In this document: piece after piece, positions 1 through 8,894 of the stretch
Layout: the number at the start of each line of letters is the position of its first letter
Numbering within the stretch: the first letter of the stretch is position 1
DNA from: Candidatus Brocadiia bacterium
GTDB taxonomy: Bacteria > Planctomycetota > Uabimicrobiia > Uabimicrobiales > JABWCH01
Length of the DNA stretch: 32,890 nt
Assembly: GCA_013359215.1 (NCBI GenBank)
Contig: JABWCH010000017.1
Location: forward strand, 1-32,890
Reading direction: 5' to 3'
Notes under the pieces: generated by a model
Seen by the model: only the letters and a program-made list of their open reading frames with translations
Databases searched by the model: none
Told to the model about the DNA's origin: nothing
Made by a program: the position numbers and the translations under genes

Positions 1-141
1 GACTGCTTCAGTTTGACCTTCTTGAGTTGACAGCGTCATTGGTTGGTATGTTAACCCCATACAATATAAAGAATTATATGAAAAGTTAACACGCATGACT
101 CAGCCGTATGAAACTTTTTGTTAAAATCCTCATGAAAGCTT

Positions 142-2763
142 CTATTTTTTCTTGGCCTTAGCGATCTCTTTGAGCTTAGAGGCAATATCCTGTCTTAGAT
201 TTTCAGGAAGTTCTATGTCTTTAGCATTCAGATCATTATAATATTGCACAAGGATTCTCGCAAGCTGAATACCATCAATAGCATAGATGCTTTCTTCTTT
301 GGCAAAGTTCAATTTTGCATATAGTTTAAAGAGTTCCAGCAAATCTTTAACAATCTGGCTTGTTTTTTGAGAAGCCGCCTCCTGCTTGATTTTATCAAGA
401 CGAATGATGCAGTTTTTTATGTTTTTTACTCTCGAAGTCGCCTCTGCTTCAATATCTCCGTAAAGGAGGTTAAGGAGCTGCTCAGGGAGTTTCGCTTTAA
501 ACGTATCCATCTCTGGATTAGCAGGGTTAGTTCTCAAATCTGCAATTTTAGAACTAAGCTCTTTGATTTCCAATCCATATAGAGTAATGTTGTGATGATA
601 TCGTGGGTTTCTCAAAAGAATCATAAAAGAATTAAAACGCTTATGAGTGTCTCCTTCAAATCGCAAAAGCTCCTGAATTTTTTCTTCCAGCTCGGTTTTC
701 AAGGTTCTGGTGATAAGCTGGCAAATCTTTCCAGCTTCTCTCTGAGGAATAAAATTCAAACTAGTTTTAAGCTGCTGCAAAGACATCTGGCCGCCTACGC
801 CTATAAAAATATTGACAAGCTCGCGGATGCGGGAAGCTATAGATTTAAAGTCAGGCTTTTGTTCGAAACGTTTGAGATGAGCAACAAGTTCACTAAGATC
901 TTTGGCGCGAAGAACCATATTCCACAAGGTATTTTCCTCAGACCTCGTATTGTTCAGCTTTTTAAAAAAATCGTGCAATACAGTCCTTTTTTTTCCTAGA
1001 TGCTGGTCTAAAACTTTGTCCAATTCCTTGGGTTTTTGGTCTAACTTTTTTTTCAGCTCTTTTATATCGCGGATGATCTGTAAGTTTTTATATTGTTTCA
1101 AGATAGAGGGATTGCCTAAAGGATAGTTTTCCAGATAGCATTCCATCTCATCATAGTCTTTACAAATCCGAATCTCTTCACTAAAAACTTCATGGTATGT
1201 CTTTAATATCGTATCTGTAAGCTGTTCCAGGTATTTGCGGATTCTTTTATTAAAAGAACTGCTCTGCGTTATATCCTGAGCTTCTTCCAGCTTTTCGGAA
1301 AGATAGTTACTTCCTTCGTTGATGATTTTGATCACTTCGCTTTTTTTTGTGATGGAATTAGCTCTTAGCAAGAGAAGGTATTTTAGTTCATTCAAAGTAT
1401 TTTTTTCTTCAGAAGAAAGGTTTTCCATTTTCAAAAAATTGGAAACATTTTTTAAAAGGTCTTTTGCCATCGAAGAATCGCTAAGTCTTTTTTCCAGAGC
1501 AGGCGAAATTTTTAAAGCTGAACCAGCGACTTTGGTAATCGATAAAAGAGTTTCCTCGAATTCCTTCTCTCCTGATTTTGTTTCTTCTACCAAAAGGTTA
1601 CCAACAGGGGATTCGCTAAAGGAATGGATTTCGTGCTGAAAGGTTTCCAAAACGGGATCAGCCTCATATCTTGAGGCTGTCATCAGGAGCATTTCATTAT
1701 CTCCTTTTGGTGTATAAGGAATGCATCCTGAGGTTCGATTCAAATCTTCTACCACTTTGGGTGCAATTCTATTTTGCGACCTTTGGCGAATGACCAAATC
1801 CAGTGTTTCTTTCGCCTCTGTCAAAAAGGCTAAGGGAGTCTGGTATCGGCTTTTCATATCTCGGCTAAGGGCTTGTCTGACCATCATTTTAGTTTTAGGA
1901 TGCAATTCAGGGGCAAGGTCTTCAATATCCTGCGGGTCTTCCTGGGTCTTGGCTTTAAGGAGCAATTTCGGAGTTTCTAAATGATAGTAAGGGCGGTTTC
2001 CAGAAAGCATGTGATAGAGAATCGAGCCAACAGCATAAATATCGGCTCGAATGTCTATGTCTTTATATCCCATGATTTGCTCTGGCGACATATAGGCAGG
2101 TGTTCCAAAAGCATCGTCATCTTCTTTGCCTTCTGCTGTGCTTTTGGCAAGGCCAAAATCTGCTATTTTTGGCTTTTGTGTGATTTCTTCTATCAAAATA
2201 TTGGCTGGCTTAATATCCCGATGGACAATGCCTAATGAATGGGCATGAACGAGCGCGTCCAGAATAGGAATCAACATTTGGAATGCTTTGTTTTCGCTTA
2301 AGGGAGCTTTGCTTTTGAGAAAGCTGTCGAGATTATAGCCTGCGACATATTCCATGACTATGAAGACAGTTTCCTGACAAACGCCAATTTTATGAAGTCG
2401 GATGATATTATCGTGAGATAAAGAATTATGGATGCAGATTTCTTGGAAAAAACGCTGGACTGCTTTAGGGTCATTTACGACCTTTTCAGGGAGTATTTTG
2501 ATAGCATACAGCTTGTTGTCTTTTTTATGGACAGCCTTATATACGATTCCCATTCTGCCCCGTCCTAATTCTTCCAGAATAGAATAGTGTTCGAATTCTT
2601 CGATTTTGTCTTCAGGGAAAACTTCATGGCATTTTTGCTTGATTTGTTCAGAAGCAGAAGAATCTAAAAATTCCGCTTCTTCCCAAAGATCTTCTTTTTT
2701 TTCTTTGCTGCTTACAACAAGCGATTCCCATATCTGATCAATTTTTTTTTTGATTTCCTTCAT
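142..2763 (-). CDS. Hanks-type Ser/Thr protein kinase with long helical C-terminal region
   Basis: Predicted cytoplasmic Ser/Thr kinase of 873 residues. The kinase domain covers about residues 60-320: glycine loop GRGRMGIVYKA (68-78), ATP lysine K89 in YAIK, catalytic loop HRDIKPANIL with D183, DFG at 202-204, and activation-segment GTPAYMSPEQ (220-229). All catalytic residues are present, so it should be active. About 50 charged residues precede the domain. The remaining 550 residues are Lys/Glu/Leu-rich, look almost wholly alpha-helical, and match no family I recognise. I see no transmembrane segment, unlike the TPR kinase at 6401-8632. The ATG at 2763 has a GAGGAAAG ribosome site just upstream. 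The 5' side faces a repeat-filled 465-bp gap, so it is probably monocistronic. The substrate is unknown. Confidence 0.93.
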   Translation of the reverse strand: MKEIKKKIDQIWESLVVSSKEKKEDLWEEAEFLDSSASEQIKQKCHEVFPEDKIEEFEHYSILEELGRGRMGIVYKAVHKKDNKLYAIKILPEKVVNDPKAVQRFFQEICIHNSLSHDNIIRLHKIGVCQETVFIVMEYVAGYNLDSFLKSKAPLSENKAFQMLIPILDALVHAHSLGIVHRDIKPANILIEEITQKPKIADFGLAKSTAEGKEDDDAFGTPAYMSPEQIMGYKDIDIRADIYAVGSILYHMLSGNRPYYHLETPKLLLKAKTQEDPQDIEDLAPELHPKTKMMVRQALSRDMKSRYQTPLAFLTEAKETLDLVIRQRSQNRIAPKVVEDLNRTSGCIPYTPKGDNEMLLMTASRYEADPVLETFQHEIHSFSESPVGNLLVEETKSGEKEFEETLLSITKVAGSALKISPALEKRLSDSSMAKDLLKNVSNFLKMENLSSEEKNTLNELKYLLLLRANSITKKSEVIKIINEGSNYLSEKLEEAQDITQSSSFNKRIRKYLEQLTDTILKTYHEVFSEEIRICKDYDEMECYLENYPLGNPSILKQYKNLQIIRDIKELKKKLDQKPKELDKVLDQHLGKKRTVLHDFFKKLNNTRSEENTLWNMVLRAKDLSELVAHLKRFEQKPDFKSIASRIRELVNIFIGVGGQMSLQQLKTSLNFIPQREAGKICQLITRTLKTELEEKIQELLRFEGDTHKRFNSFMILLRNPRYHHNITLYGLEIKELSSKIADLRTNPANPEMDTFKAKLPEQLLNLLYGDIEAEATSRVKNIKNCIIRLDKIKQEAASQKTSQIVKDLLELFKLYAKLNFAKEESIYAIDGIQLARILVQYYNDLNAKDIELPENLRQDIASKLKEIAKAKKK

Positions 2764-2816
2764 CGCTTTCCTCTTTAAATTGAAATTTATGGCGGCAAAT
2801 TTTTATGCTTATGGAT

Positions 2817-2951
2817 TTAGCTCCTAATCTGGATACATCAGAAAAGTATTTTATCACGAATTTTGCGAATGGACGAATAGCACGAATAGATCATCGTATT
2901 CGTGTTATATGTGTTATTCGTGTCATTTATGATTTTTAAATTAGGAGCTAA
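2817..2951. repeat. CGAAT-rich intergenic repeat bounded by a 12-bp inverted repeat
   Basis: TTAGCTCCTAAT (2817-2828) and its exact reverse complement (2940-2951) bound a core rich in CGAATA/CACGAAT and TATTCGTG words, itself imperfectly palindromic. Positions 2837-2877 match the reverse complement of 28865-28905 at 40 of 41 bases by eye, so this is a dispersed family. No ORF or RNA gene is apparent. Together with the element at 2994-3226 it fills the 465-bp gap between the kinase gene and the butyrate kinase gene. Confidence 0.8.
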
Positions 2952-2993
2952 GTCATTAATTGTTAAATTTTTATATTAGGATGAGAATCCTTA

Positions 2994-3226
2994 ATAGGAG
3001 TTACGCAGGTATTCTTAAAATATTGAAATACAATATATATCTATCTTGCGAGTGATTAAAATCTTGACTCTATTTAGTTTTGCAAGCTTTTTTCATGAAA
3101 AAAAGGATCTATTTTTCGATCTTGGAAGAAAGGAAAATAAAAATATAAAAGTTTTTAAAGGGGGTTTGGGGGAAAATTTTTACAAAAATTTTCCCCCAAA
3201 TAAAAATCTCTTTGCGTAACTCCTAT
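2994..3226. mobile_element. MITE-like element, full copy, with 14-bp terminal inverted repeats
   Basis: The ends are ATAGGAGTTACGCA (2994-3007) and the exact inverted match TGCGTAACTCCTAT (3213-3226), giving a 233-bp non-coding element. Its right part holds a 17-bp perfect hairpin, arms 3165-3181 and 3184-3200 (core GGGGGAAAA / TTTTCCCCC). ATCCTTA lies at or overlapping both edges and could be a target duplication; on the right it includes the stop codon of the butyrate kinase gene (3229-3231). The core from 3141 recurs almost unchanged at 12731-12817, and shorter relatives lie at 6318-6374 and 8761-8820. It encodes no transposase. At the 3' end of the buk operon the hairpin could also act as a terminator. 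Confidence 0.7.
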
Positions 3227-3228
3227 CC

Positions 3229-5208
3229 TTAAATGAACTTTGCTTCGGGGATTTTTTCGCGAATTTTATCGTCCCATCCAAGGGCTTGTGCAATTTTTTT
3301 GTTTACCAAGAAAAGACGCTGTCCAGGTTGATGAATATGCTCTTTGGGCTGATTGCCATCAAAAAGCTGCAAGGCAATCTTTACCCCTTTTTCAGAAATT
3401 TCATCCCAGGAAGCCACATATCCAAACAAGCCACCCTTGTAAATCGTTTTTTCTAAAGTTGCAAGAGTAGGGATCTGGGATGTCAAGGTTTCCATATCTT
3501 CAGGAGAAATATCAGCAAGAACGCTTGTACTTCCCAAGACAACGCATTCCACATTGGATTCTTTGAAATATTTCAATGCCTGGCTTATCTCCTCTGCCTT
3601 ATGCAAATCAAAAGCAAAAAGAGCTAGATCCTTTTCCTTGGCAATCTTTCGTATCTGGTCGTACTGGATCTCGGATTGTAGTTCATCTGCTTTATAGAGC
3701 AGCCCTAATTTTTTTATGCCAGGTTCTAACCTGGCAAGAGTATTTTGCCATTGGTCTTTGAAATCCACAGAATGGCATACAGCATAGAAATTTTCGTTCT
3801 CTTTTAAATCTAGCGTACCCAAAACATAAGGATGGTAAATGCCTACAAAAATGACTGGGGTTTTGGAATTTTTCCCATATTTTTTGATGCAGCTTGCTGC
3901 CATAGACCCAATGGCAAAGATAAGATCAACGCCTGTCTTTTCAAAATAGGCAATAGCTTCTTGTGCATTTTCCTCTTTTTGTTGGCAATTTTTGTAAAAA
4001 ATTTCCAAATTGCTATTGTCTGTGCGCATTCTATAACCATTATCCCTCAAGGTATCCTCTATGATACTCATAGAACGAGAAAACGGTTCTAGGGCAGACC
4101 AATAGATTACCCCTATTTTTTTATTGCTTACAGAATAGGATTTTGCTGTTTCTTCCCCTTTAAGAACTCTAAGACCACCCAAAGCCAATGCCTGAAGCTC
4201 GTTTTCTCCTGGATATCGGTGTACAGGAGCGATGAACTTTACTCTTTCTTCAATCCAATGCGTCAAAATGTCAGAATAGGCGATTCCGCCCGTAAGAATA
4301 ACAGCATCTACTTTGCCTTCCAGATTCGTAGCTCTTGCACCAATCTCCTCTGCAACCTGATACGCCATAGCTTCATAAACAAGCTTGAATTTTTCTGAGC
4401 CTGCTTTGATCATGTTTTCCATGTCGATTGCACTGTTGGTTTTAAAATGGGCTACAAGTCCGCCTTTTCCAATGAGAAGCTTTTGCAGCTCTTCTTTGGT
4501 GTGCTTTCCTGAAAAGCACAAATCTACAAGGCAAAGCAAGGGAAGACTTCCCACTCTTTCTGGAGTAAATGGCCCTTCGCCAAGGCCATTGTTTACGTTG
4601 ATTGCTTTGCCTTTTTTCAAAGCCGCCACGGTAATGCCTCCACCAAGATGGGCGACAATAAGATTCAGTTCAGAGAAGCTTTTCTTTTGATCTTGTGCAA
4701 ACCTTCTTGCTGTAGCAAAAATATTCAAAGCATGGAAAATGCTGTTTCTTGCGATATTAGGAAGACCAGAAATCCTTGCAACAGACTCCATCTCATCTAC
4801 TACAGGAGGATCGACAATAAAGGCAGGGATGGAATACTCCCAGCCAATACCATAGGCAAGAACGCAGCCAAGGTTAGAGGCGTGCTGTCCCTGAACGCCT
4901 ACTCTTGCATCCTGGATCATCTTTTCGTCTATAGAGTAAACCCCGCTAGGAATGGGTTTGATTAAACCACCTCTGCCGACAACCGCATTCAAAGATTTCA
5001 GATCATAGCCACGTTTTTTCACTGTAGAAATGATTTCTTCTTTGCGAAAAGAATACTGATCCCAAATTTTGGGAAATTCCTCTAGCTTTTTTGTGCTATG
5101 CCTTACCGTGGTTTCCATGACAGCCGTTTCATTTTTGAAAAGCCCAATTTTTGTGGAGGTAGAGCCTGGATTAATCGCAAGGATAAGATATTCTTGTTTG
5201 CTTTCCAT
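3229..5208 (-). CDS. Butyrate kinase fused to an ABC-type substrate-binding domain
   Basis: The first ~353 of 659 residues form a complete butyrate kinase (acetokinase family), which interconverts acyl-phosphate + ADP and carboxylate + ATP. Active-site positions expected for the family are visible: N13 in INPGSTSTK, R79 in VVGRGG, H187 in AHLGGG, R218 in PFTPERVG, and E335/E337 in PGENELQALALGG. Residues ~361-640 form a second domain resembling the ABC_sub_bind/DUF534 family (KKIGVIYWS start, GVDLIFAIGSMAA, TPVIFVGIYHPY), normally a secreted binding protein. There is no signal peptide, so here the binding domain must be cytoplasmic. Butyrate kinases normally end near residue 355, so this is a fusion. 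The start at 5208 has AAGGAT upstream; it follows the dehydrogenase-like gene by 14 bp in one operon. Regulation of the kinase by a bound amino acid or carboxylate is my inference. Confidence 0.9.
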   Translation of the reverse strand: MESKQEYLILAINPGSTSTKIGLFKNETAVMETTVRHSTKKLEEFPKIWDQYSFRKEEIISTVKKRGYDLKSLNAVVGRGGLIKPIPSGVYSIDEKMIQDARVGVQGQHASNLGCVLAYGIGWEYSIPAFIVDPPVVDEMESVARISGLPNIARNSIFHALNIFATARRFAQDQKKSFSELNLIVAHLGGGITVAALKKGKAINVNNGLGEGPFTPERVGSLPLLCLVDLCFSGKHTKEELQKLLIGKGGLVAHFKTNSAIDMENMIKAGSEKFKLVYEAMAYQVAEEIGARATNLEGKVDAVILTGGIAYSDILTHWIEERVKFIAPVHRYPGENELQALALGGLRVLKGEETAKSYSVSNKKIGVIYWSALEPFSRSMSIIEDTLRDNGYRMRTDNSNLEIFYKNCQQKEENAQEAIAYFEKTGVDLIFAIGSMAASCIKKYGKNSKTPVIFVGIYHPYVLGTLDLKENENFYAVCHSVDFKDQWQNTLARLEPGIKKLGLLYKADELQSEIQYDQIRKIAKEKDLALFAFDLHKAEEISQALKYFKESNVECVVLGSTSVLADISPEDMETLTSQIPTLATLEKTIYKGGLFGYVASWDEISEKGVKIALQLFDGNQPKEHIHQPGQRLFLVNKKIAQALGWDDKIREKIPEAKFI

Positions 5209-5222
5209 ATTATTATCCTTTT

Positions 5223-6287
5223 CTACTGCAACATCTTAATAGCTGAAACATTTTGTATGTATTCTTGAGCAATGGACAAAGCAACTTCATTCATGGGCTG
5301 TTTTTTTTCTTTTGCAATTTCCAGAACACTTAGCACAGTGTGGTAAATGTCTTTCAATTCTTCTTCTGTCTTTTCCATTCCATAGTGAAAAAGCTCATTG
5401 GAAATATGGATGGTTGATCCTGCATTGAGCAAAAAACCAGGGACAAAGAGTACTTTCCTATTCGCAAGCTCTTGAGCAAGGATTTCTTGCCCAAGACCAA
5501 GATTGGCAGAACCTGCGATGATTTTACACTTCATTTTTGCAATGCTCTCTGCCATAAGATCAAAAGTGGGAGTGCAAGGCGCAAGAATATCACAGTCCAC
5601 CTCGAAAATATCTTGAGGGCGTATGATTTTAACAAAAGGATATTTGTCCTGGACTTCTTTAATTTTATCATAAAGAAGATCGGCTACAATCACCTCTGCT
5701 CCTTCTTCAATCAGAAGCTCCACAAGCTTTTTTCCTACCTGACCAATGCCCTGAACTGCTATTTTTAACTTTTTCAAGCTTGTCTCATCCATGATATGCT
5801 TTACAGCAGCTTTAATTCCCCATAAAACGCCTTTTGCTGTACTCAGAGGCGTATTTCCAATTCCACCATAAAGACAAGGCAAACCAAGAACATATCTGGA
5901 TTCTCTTTTGACATTCAAAAGATCTGTAACAGAAATTCCTGATTCCCCCGAAAGATAAACTTTCCCTTCAAGCTTATTCAGGCAGACACCTAGTGCTCTG
6001 AAGTACATCTCTGACTTTACAATCTGAGGATCTCCCCATAGTATTACGCTGCCTCCGCCTATATTCCTGCGGAGCAAGGCAGCACTATATGTGTGGTGGG
6101 AAGCCAGGGAAAGTGCATCGCTTATCGCTTCCTGGAAATTTTTATAATTATGAATTTTACAGCTACATACAGCAGGGCCCAATGTCGTGTTGTTGATGGC
6201 AACAATCGCCTTCAAAGAAACCATCGGCTCATTGAAGAAAAGCACTTCTTTGCACTCAGTATCTTTCATAATATCAAAAAGATCCAT
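5223..6287 (-). CDS. Leucine-dehydrogenase-like protein lacking both catalytic lysines
   Basis: 354 residues, the usual length for Leu/Phe/Val dehydrogenases (NAD-dependent oxidative deamination). Family landmarks are INNTTLGPA (31-39), HTYSAALL (65-72), NIGGGSVILWGDP (75-87), the Rossmann turn GIGQVG (180-185) with VADL (201-204), and IIAGSANLGLG (256-266). Where the family has TYK and GGGK, supplying the substrate-binding and catalytic lysines, this protein has TYS (S68) and GGGS (S80). The GG after GPAL is C-S (41-42), and the catalytic Asp position aligns with E115 (or S116). The coenzyme site looks intact. It is therefore likely not an ordinary amino-acid dehydrogenase; it may be a sensor, a regulator, or an enzyme of changed chemistry. 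The frame is open throughout, which argues against decay. The ATG at 6287 follows AGAAAGGA. Leucine dehydrogenase and butyrate kinase genes also neighbour each other in the Bacillus branched-chain (bkd) operon. Confidence 0.85.
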   Translation of the reverse strand: MDLFDIMKDTECKEVLFFNEPMVSLKAIVAINNTTLGPAVCSCKIHNYKNFQEAISDALSLASHHTYSAALLRRNIGGGSVILWGDPQIVKSEMYFRALGVCLNKLEGKVYLSGESGISVTDLLNVKRESRYVLGLPCLYGGIGNTPLSTAKGVLWGIKAAVKHIMDETSLKKLKIAVQGIGQVGKKLVELLIEEGAEVIVADLLYDKIKEVQDKYPFVKIIRPQDIFEVDCDILAPCTPTFDLMAESIAKMKCKIIAGSANLGLGQEILAQELANRKVLFVPGFLLNAGSTIHISNELFHYGMEKTEEELKDIYHTVLSVLEIAKEKKQPMNEVALSIAQEYIQNVSAIKMLQ

Positions 6288-6317
6288 ATATTTTCTCTTT
6301 CCTTTCTAATCGAGTAA

Positions 6318-6374
6318 CAGGAGTTACGCAAAAAAATTTTATCTGGGGGAAAATTTTACAAAAATTTTCCCCCA
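6318..6374. repeat. Partial copy of the GTTACGCA / GGGGGAAAA hairpin repeat
   Basis: One terminal repeat, AGGAGTTACGCA (from 6319), is followed by a hairpin with arms 6344-6357 and 6361-6374. It matches the hairpin of the 233-bp element at 2994-3226 but lacks the second terminal repeat. It lies between the 3' end of the TPR kinase gene and the 5' end of the dehydrogenase-like gene, where it could end kinase transcription from neither or either strand. Confidence 0.7.
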
Positions 6375-6400
6375 AACCCTATATTGGGAAAAAAATCTCA

Positions 6401-8632
6401 TTATTTCAGCTTGCTTTCGATTTCTTTCATTCTTTTGGAGATGCTTTCTGCTTTATAAAAGGGATTCATACTATGGCATATTTTAAATTCTGTGGAAGCT
6501 TCATGGTATTTTTTTGCCATAAAATAGGCTTCTCCTCGGTTGAAGCGATATACAATATCGCCAGGAGAAAGGCTGATTGCCTTGGAAAAATCTTTGATAG
6601 CGTTTTCAAAAAGACCACGGCTCAGGTAAATGATTCCACGAAGATTATAGGCATTATCATCTCTAGGCGACATTTCCAGGGCTACATTGCAGTCCTGGAA
6701 GGCTTCATCCATTTTATCTATTTCTTTATATATTAAACCTCTATGATAATAAGAAGATGCTTCTTTTTGCAAAGAAAGGCTTTTATTGATATCTTCTAAT
6801 GCTTTCTGATACTGGCTATTTTTAAAATATGCAATAGATCGTTTGGCATAAGCATCATAAGAATTCGGATCAATCTCTAATGTTTTTGTAAAAGCCCTGA
6901 TAGCATCGTCGTATTCTTTTTGGTGAAAAAGAACAATCCCTTTATACAAAAAAGCCTGAGAAAGGTACAGTTGTGATTCTTTTTTAGCTTCCTGCAATTC
7001 CTTTGCTGTTTCTTCTATTTTGCCTTTGGCTAAAGTAGCCTCTTTTATCTCTTTTTCTGCCTGTTTTTTGATTTCTTCTATTTCTTTATTTTTAGCATCC
7101 AGAGCAGACTGTGCATTTTTTATTTTACTCGCATCGGATATTTTTGCCCAAAAGGCAACAAACATGATGCAAAAAATGATGATACAAGAAATATAGAATG
7201 TTTTCTTTTTATGGAAATTCTTTTCTATCTTTTCTAAGATACCGCTTCTTTGTGCTCGGATTGTATCGCCTTTGAGAAATCTTTCTAAATCGCGTATCAA
7301 AAGCTTTGTGTTAGGATAGCGTTTCTTGGGGTTTTTTTCAAGGCATTTCATGCAAATTGTTTCTACGTGCACAGGAAGACCTGGGATCAGCTCTCTCAAA
7401 GGAACAGGCTCATTATAGATTACAGCCTGAAGAGTTTCTGCCAGAGAAGTTCCTACAAAAGGTGGACGACCCGCAAGAAGTTCATACAAAACAGCCCCTA
7501 CTGAATAAATATCACTAGGAATATGAATTTCCTTTAGCTTCCCTTGCGCTTGTTCAGGAGACATATAGGAAGGAGTTCCTAGAGCAACACCGCTCATTGT
7601 CAAACTTTGTTTAACATCTTGCTTCCTGGCAAGGCCAAAATCCATGATTAAAGGCTTTCCTGAAGTGTCTACCAAAATATTGCCTGGTTTTATATCTCTA
7701 TGGATCACTCCCTGGCTGTGGGCATAGCCTAAGCCTTCTATAATCTGCAACATCATTTTAATGATTTTGCGCAAAGGAGGCTGCGTTTTGCGGACATATT
7801 CATTCAAGGGCATCCCGTCAATATATTCCATAGTAAAATAGTGTATATTTTCATGGACTCCAACCTCATAGATGGGAATAATATTAGGATGACTAAAGCT
7901 GGCTGTCACTTTAGCTTCTTGCTCAAATCTTTCCAGATCCTTTTCATCTGCCATTTCTCCTGCTATCAGGGTTTTCAAAGCTACGATTCTATCCAGGGAA
8001 GGATCTTTTGCTTCATAGACAACCCCCATTCCTCCTCTGGCGATTTCTCTAATGATTTCATACCGTCCAATATACAAAGGCATATCAGAAGACATCAACT
8101 GGATGCATCCTGTATTTTGGTTCAGGCTAAGGCGACTAAAAGATTTTGTTTCTTCTTTTTGAAGAACCTGTTGTTTCATCTGGACAAATTGTTCAGGAGT
8201 GATTAAATGCTTTCTCAAAAGCATTTGTCCTAAAGAAAGGCCATTTTCTGGATTTTGCTTTTGCAATTGCTCCAAACAAGAGTTGATTTCTTCGATTAAG
8301 ACCATTTTCCTACGCAAAAGCTCTTCTGCAAAAAAGATTTCCTGGCGTAAATTTTCATTGAGTTCTGCTATCTTGATTATTTTTCTACAGGATGTGATAG
8401 TAGACTCTTTTTCATTTTTAACGCCAGGGGACATCCTCGCAATTTGCCATAAAAGATTTGCTGCTTCTGCTTGCAAATGGAGTTTTTTTATTGTTCTTGA
8501 GAACTCTTCTGATGATGCAGAGTCTTTTTTTTGTATCTCTTTTTGGGCTTCTAATGCCTGCTCACGGCTGATAAAACCCGTTATTTCTGCTAAACGAATA
8601 AACAACAACAATGATTTTTGTGCAGATTCCAT
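6401..8632 (-). CDS. Membrane-anchored Ser/Thr kinase with C-terminal TPR repeats
   Basis: 743 residues from the ATG at 8632. An upstream TTG at 8680 would extend the frame, but AAGGAT sits 7-8 bases before the ATG at 8632 and falls inside the extension, so I prefer 8632. Residues 1-185 are helical and include LGQMLLRKHLITPEQF, a motif common before kinase domains of this type. The kinase domain is ~189-452: ARGGMGVVYEA, K220, HRDIKPGNIL with D313, DFG 331-333, GTPSYMSPEQ. A single transmembrane helix (~478-496) follows, then a coiled coil (~500-556) and four or five TPRs (~560-720). The expected topology is cytoplasmic kinase with extracytoplasmic or periplasmic TPRs for partner binding. The catalytic set is complete. 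It stands alone on this strand, with repeats on both sides. Confidence 0.93.
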   Translation of the reverse strand: MESAQKSLLLFIRLAEITGFISREQALEAQKEIQKKDSASSEEFSRTIKKLHLQAEAANLLWQIARMSPGVKNEKESTITSCRKIIKIAELNENLRQEIFFAEELLRRKMVLIEEINSCLEQLQKQNPENGLSLGQMLLRKHLITPEQFVQMKQQVLQKEETKSFSRLSLNQNTGCIQLMSSDMPLYIGRYEIIREIARGGMGVVYEAKDPSLDRIVALKTLIAGEMADEKDLERFEQEAKVTASFSHPNIIPIYEVGVHENIHYFTMEYIDGMPLNEYVRKTQPPLRKIIKMMLQIIEGLGYAHSQGVIHRDIKPGNILVDTSGKPLIMDFGLARKQDVKQSLTMSGVALGTPSYMSPEQAQGKLKEIHIPSDIYSVGAVLYELLAGRPPFVGTSLAETLQAVIYNEPVPLRELIPGLPVHVETICMKCLEKNPKKRYPNTKLLIRDLERFLKGDTIRAQRSGILEKIEKNFHKKKTFYISCIIIFCIMFVAFWAKISDASKIKNAQSALDAKNKEIEEIKKQAEKEIKEATLAKGKIEETAKELQEAKKESQLYLSQAFLYKGIVLFHQKEYDDAIRAFTKTLEIDPNSYDAYAKRSIAYFKNSQYQKALEDINKSLSLQKEASSYYHRGLIYKEIDKMDEAFQDCNVALEMSPRDDNAYNLRGIIYLSRGLFENAIKDFSKAISLSPGDIVYRFNRGEAYFMAKKYHEASTEFKICHSMNPFYKAESISKRMKEIESKLK

Positions 8633-8760
8633 ACAATCATCCTTAAGGATCAGCCAGCCTTTTCCATTGTAAAGTGCCAAATATTGCCAAAATAATTATC
8701 TCACCTACAATATACTATCTTTGCCTTCTTATCAAGAGAATTTTATCAAAGAGCGTCTTA

Positions 8761-8820
8761 TTTGGAGGAAAATTTTTATAAAAATTTCCCATCAATAAAA
8801 ATTTCTTTGCGTAACTTCTA
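8761..8820. repeat. Degenerate copy of the GTTACGCA hairpin repeat
   Basis: A decayed hairpin (GGAGGAAAATTTTTA ... AAAATTTCCC, 8763-8790) is followed by CTTTGCGTAACTTCTA ending at 8820, the right end of the element at 2994-3226 with one or two changes. It sits in the divergent gap between the TPR kinase and the BamD-like gene. Confidence 0.65.
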
Positions 8821-8894
8821 TCTCTTAGTATAATTTGGTAAACCTGTAGGAACTATGAATTTCGCAATCAATACTCGCTATATGGAAAAAAACT

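Noticed and set aside
8633..8680. Upstream TTG start of the TPR kinase
   Set aside because: The ribosome site for the ATG at 8632 lies inside this stretch, and the TTG has none.
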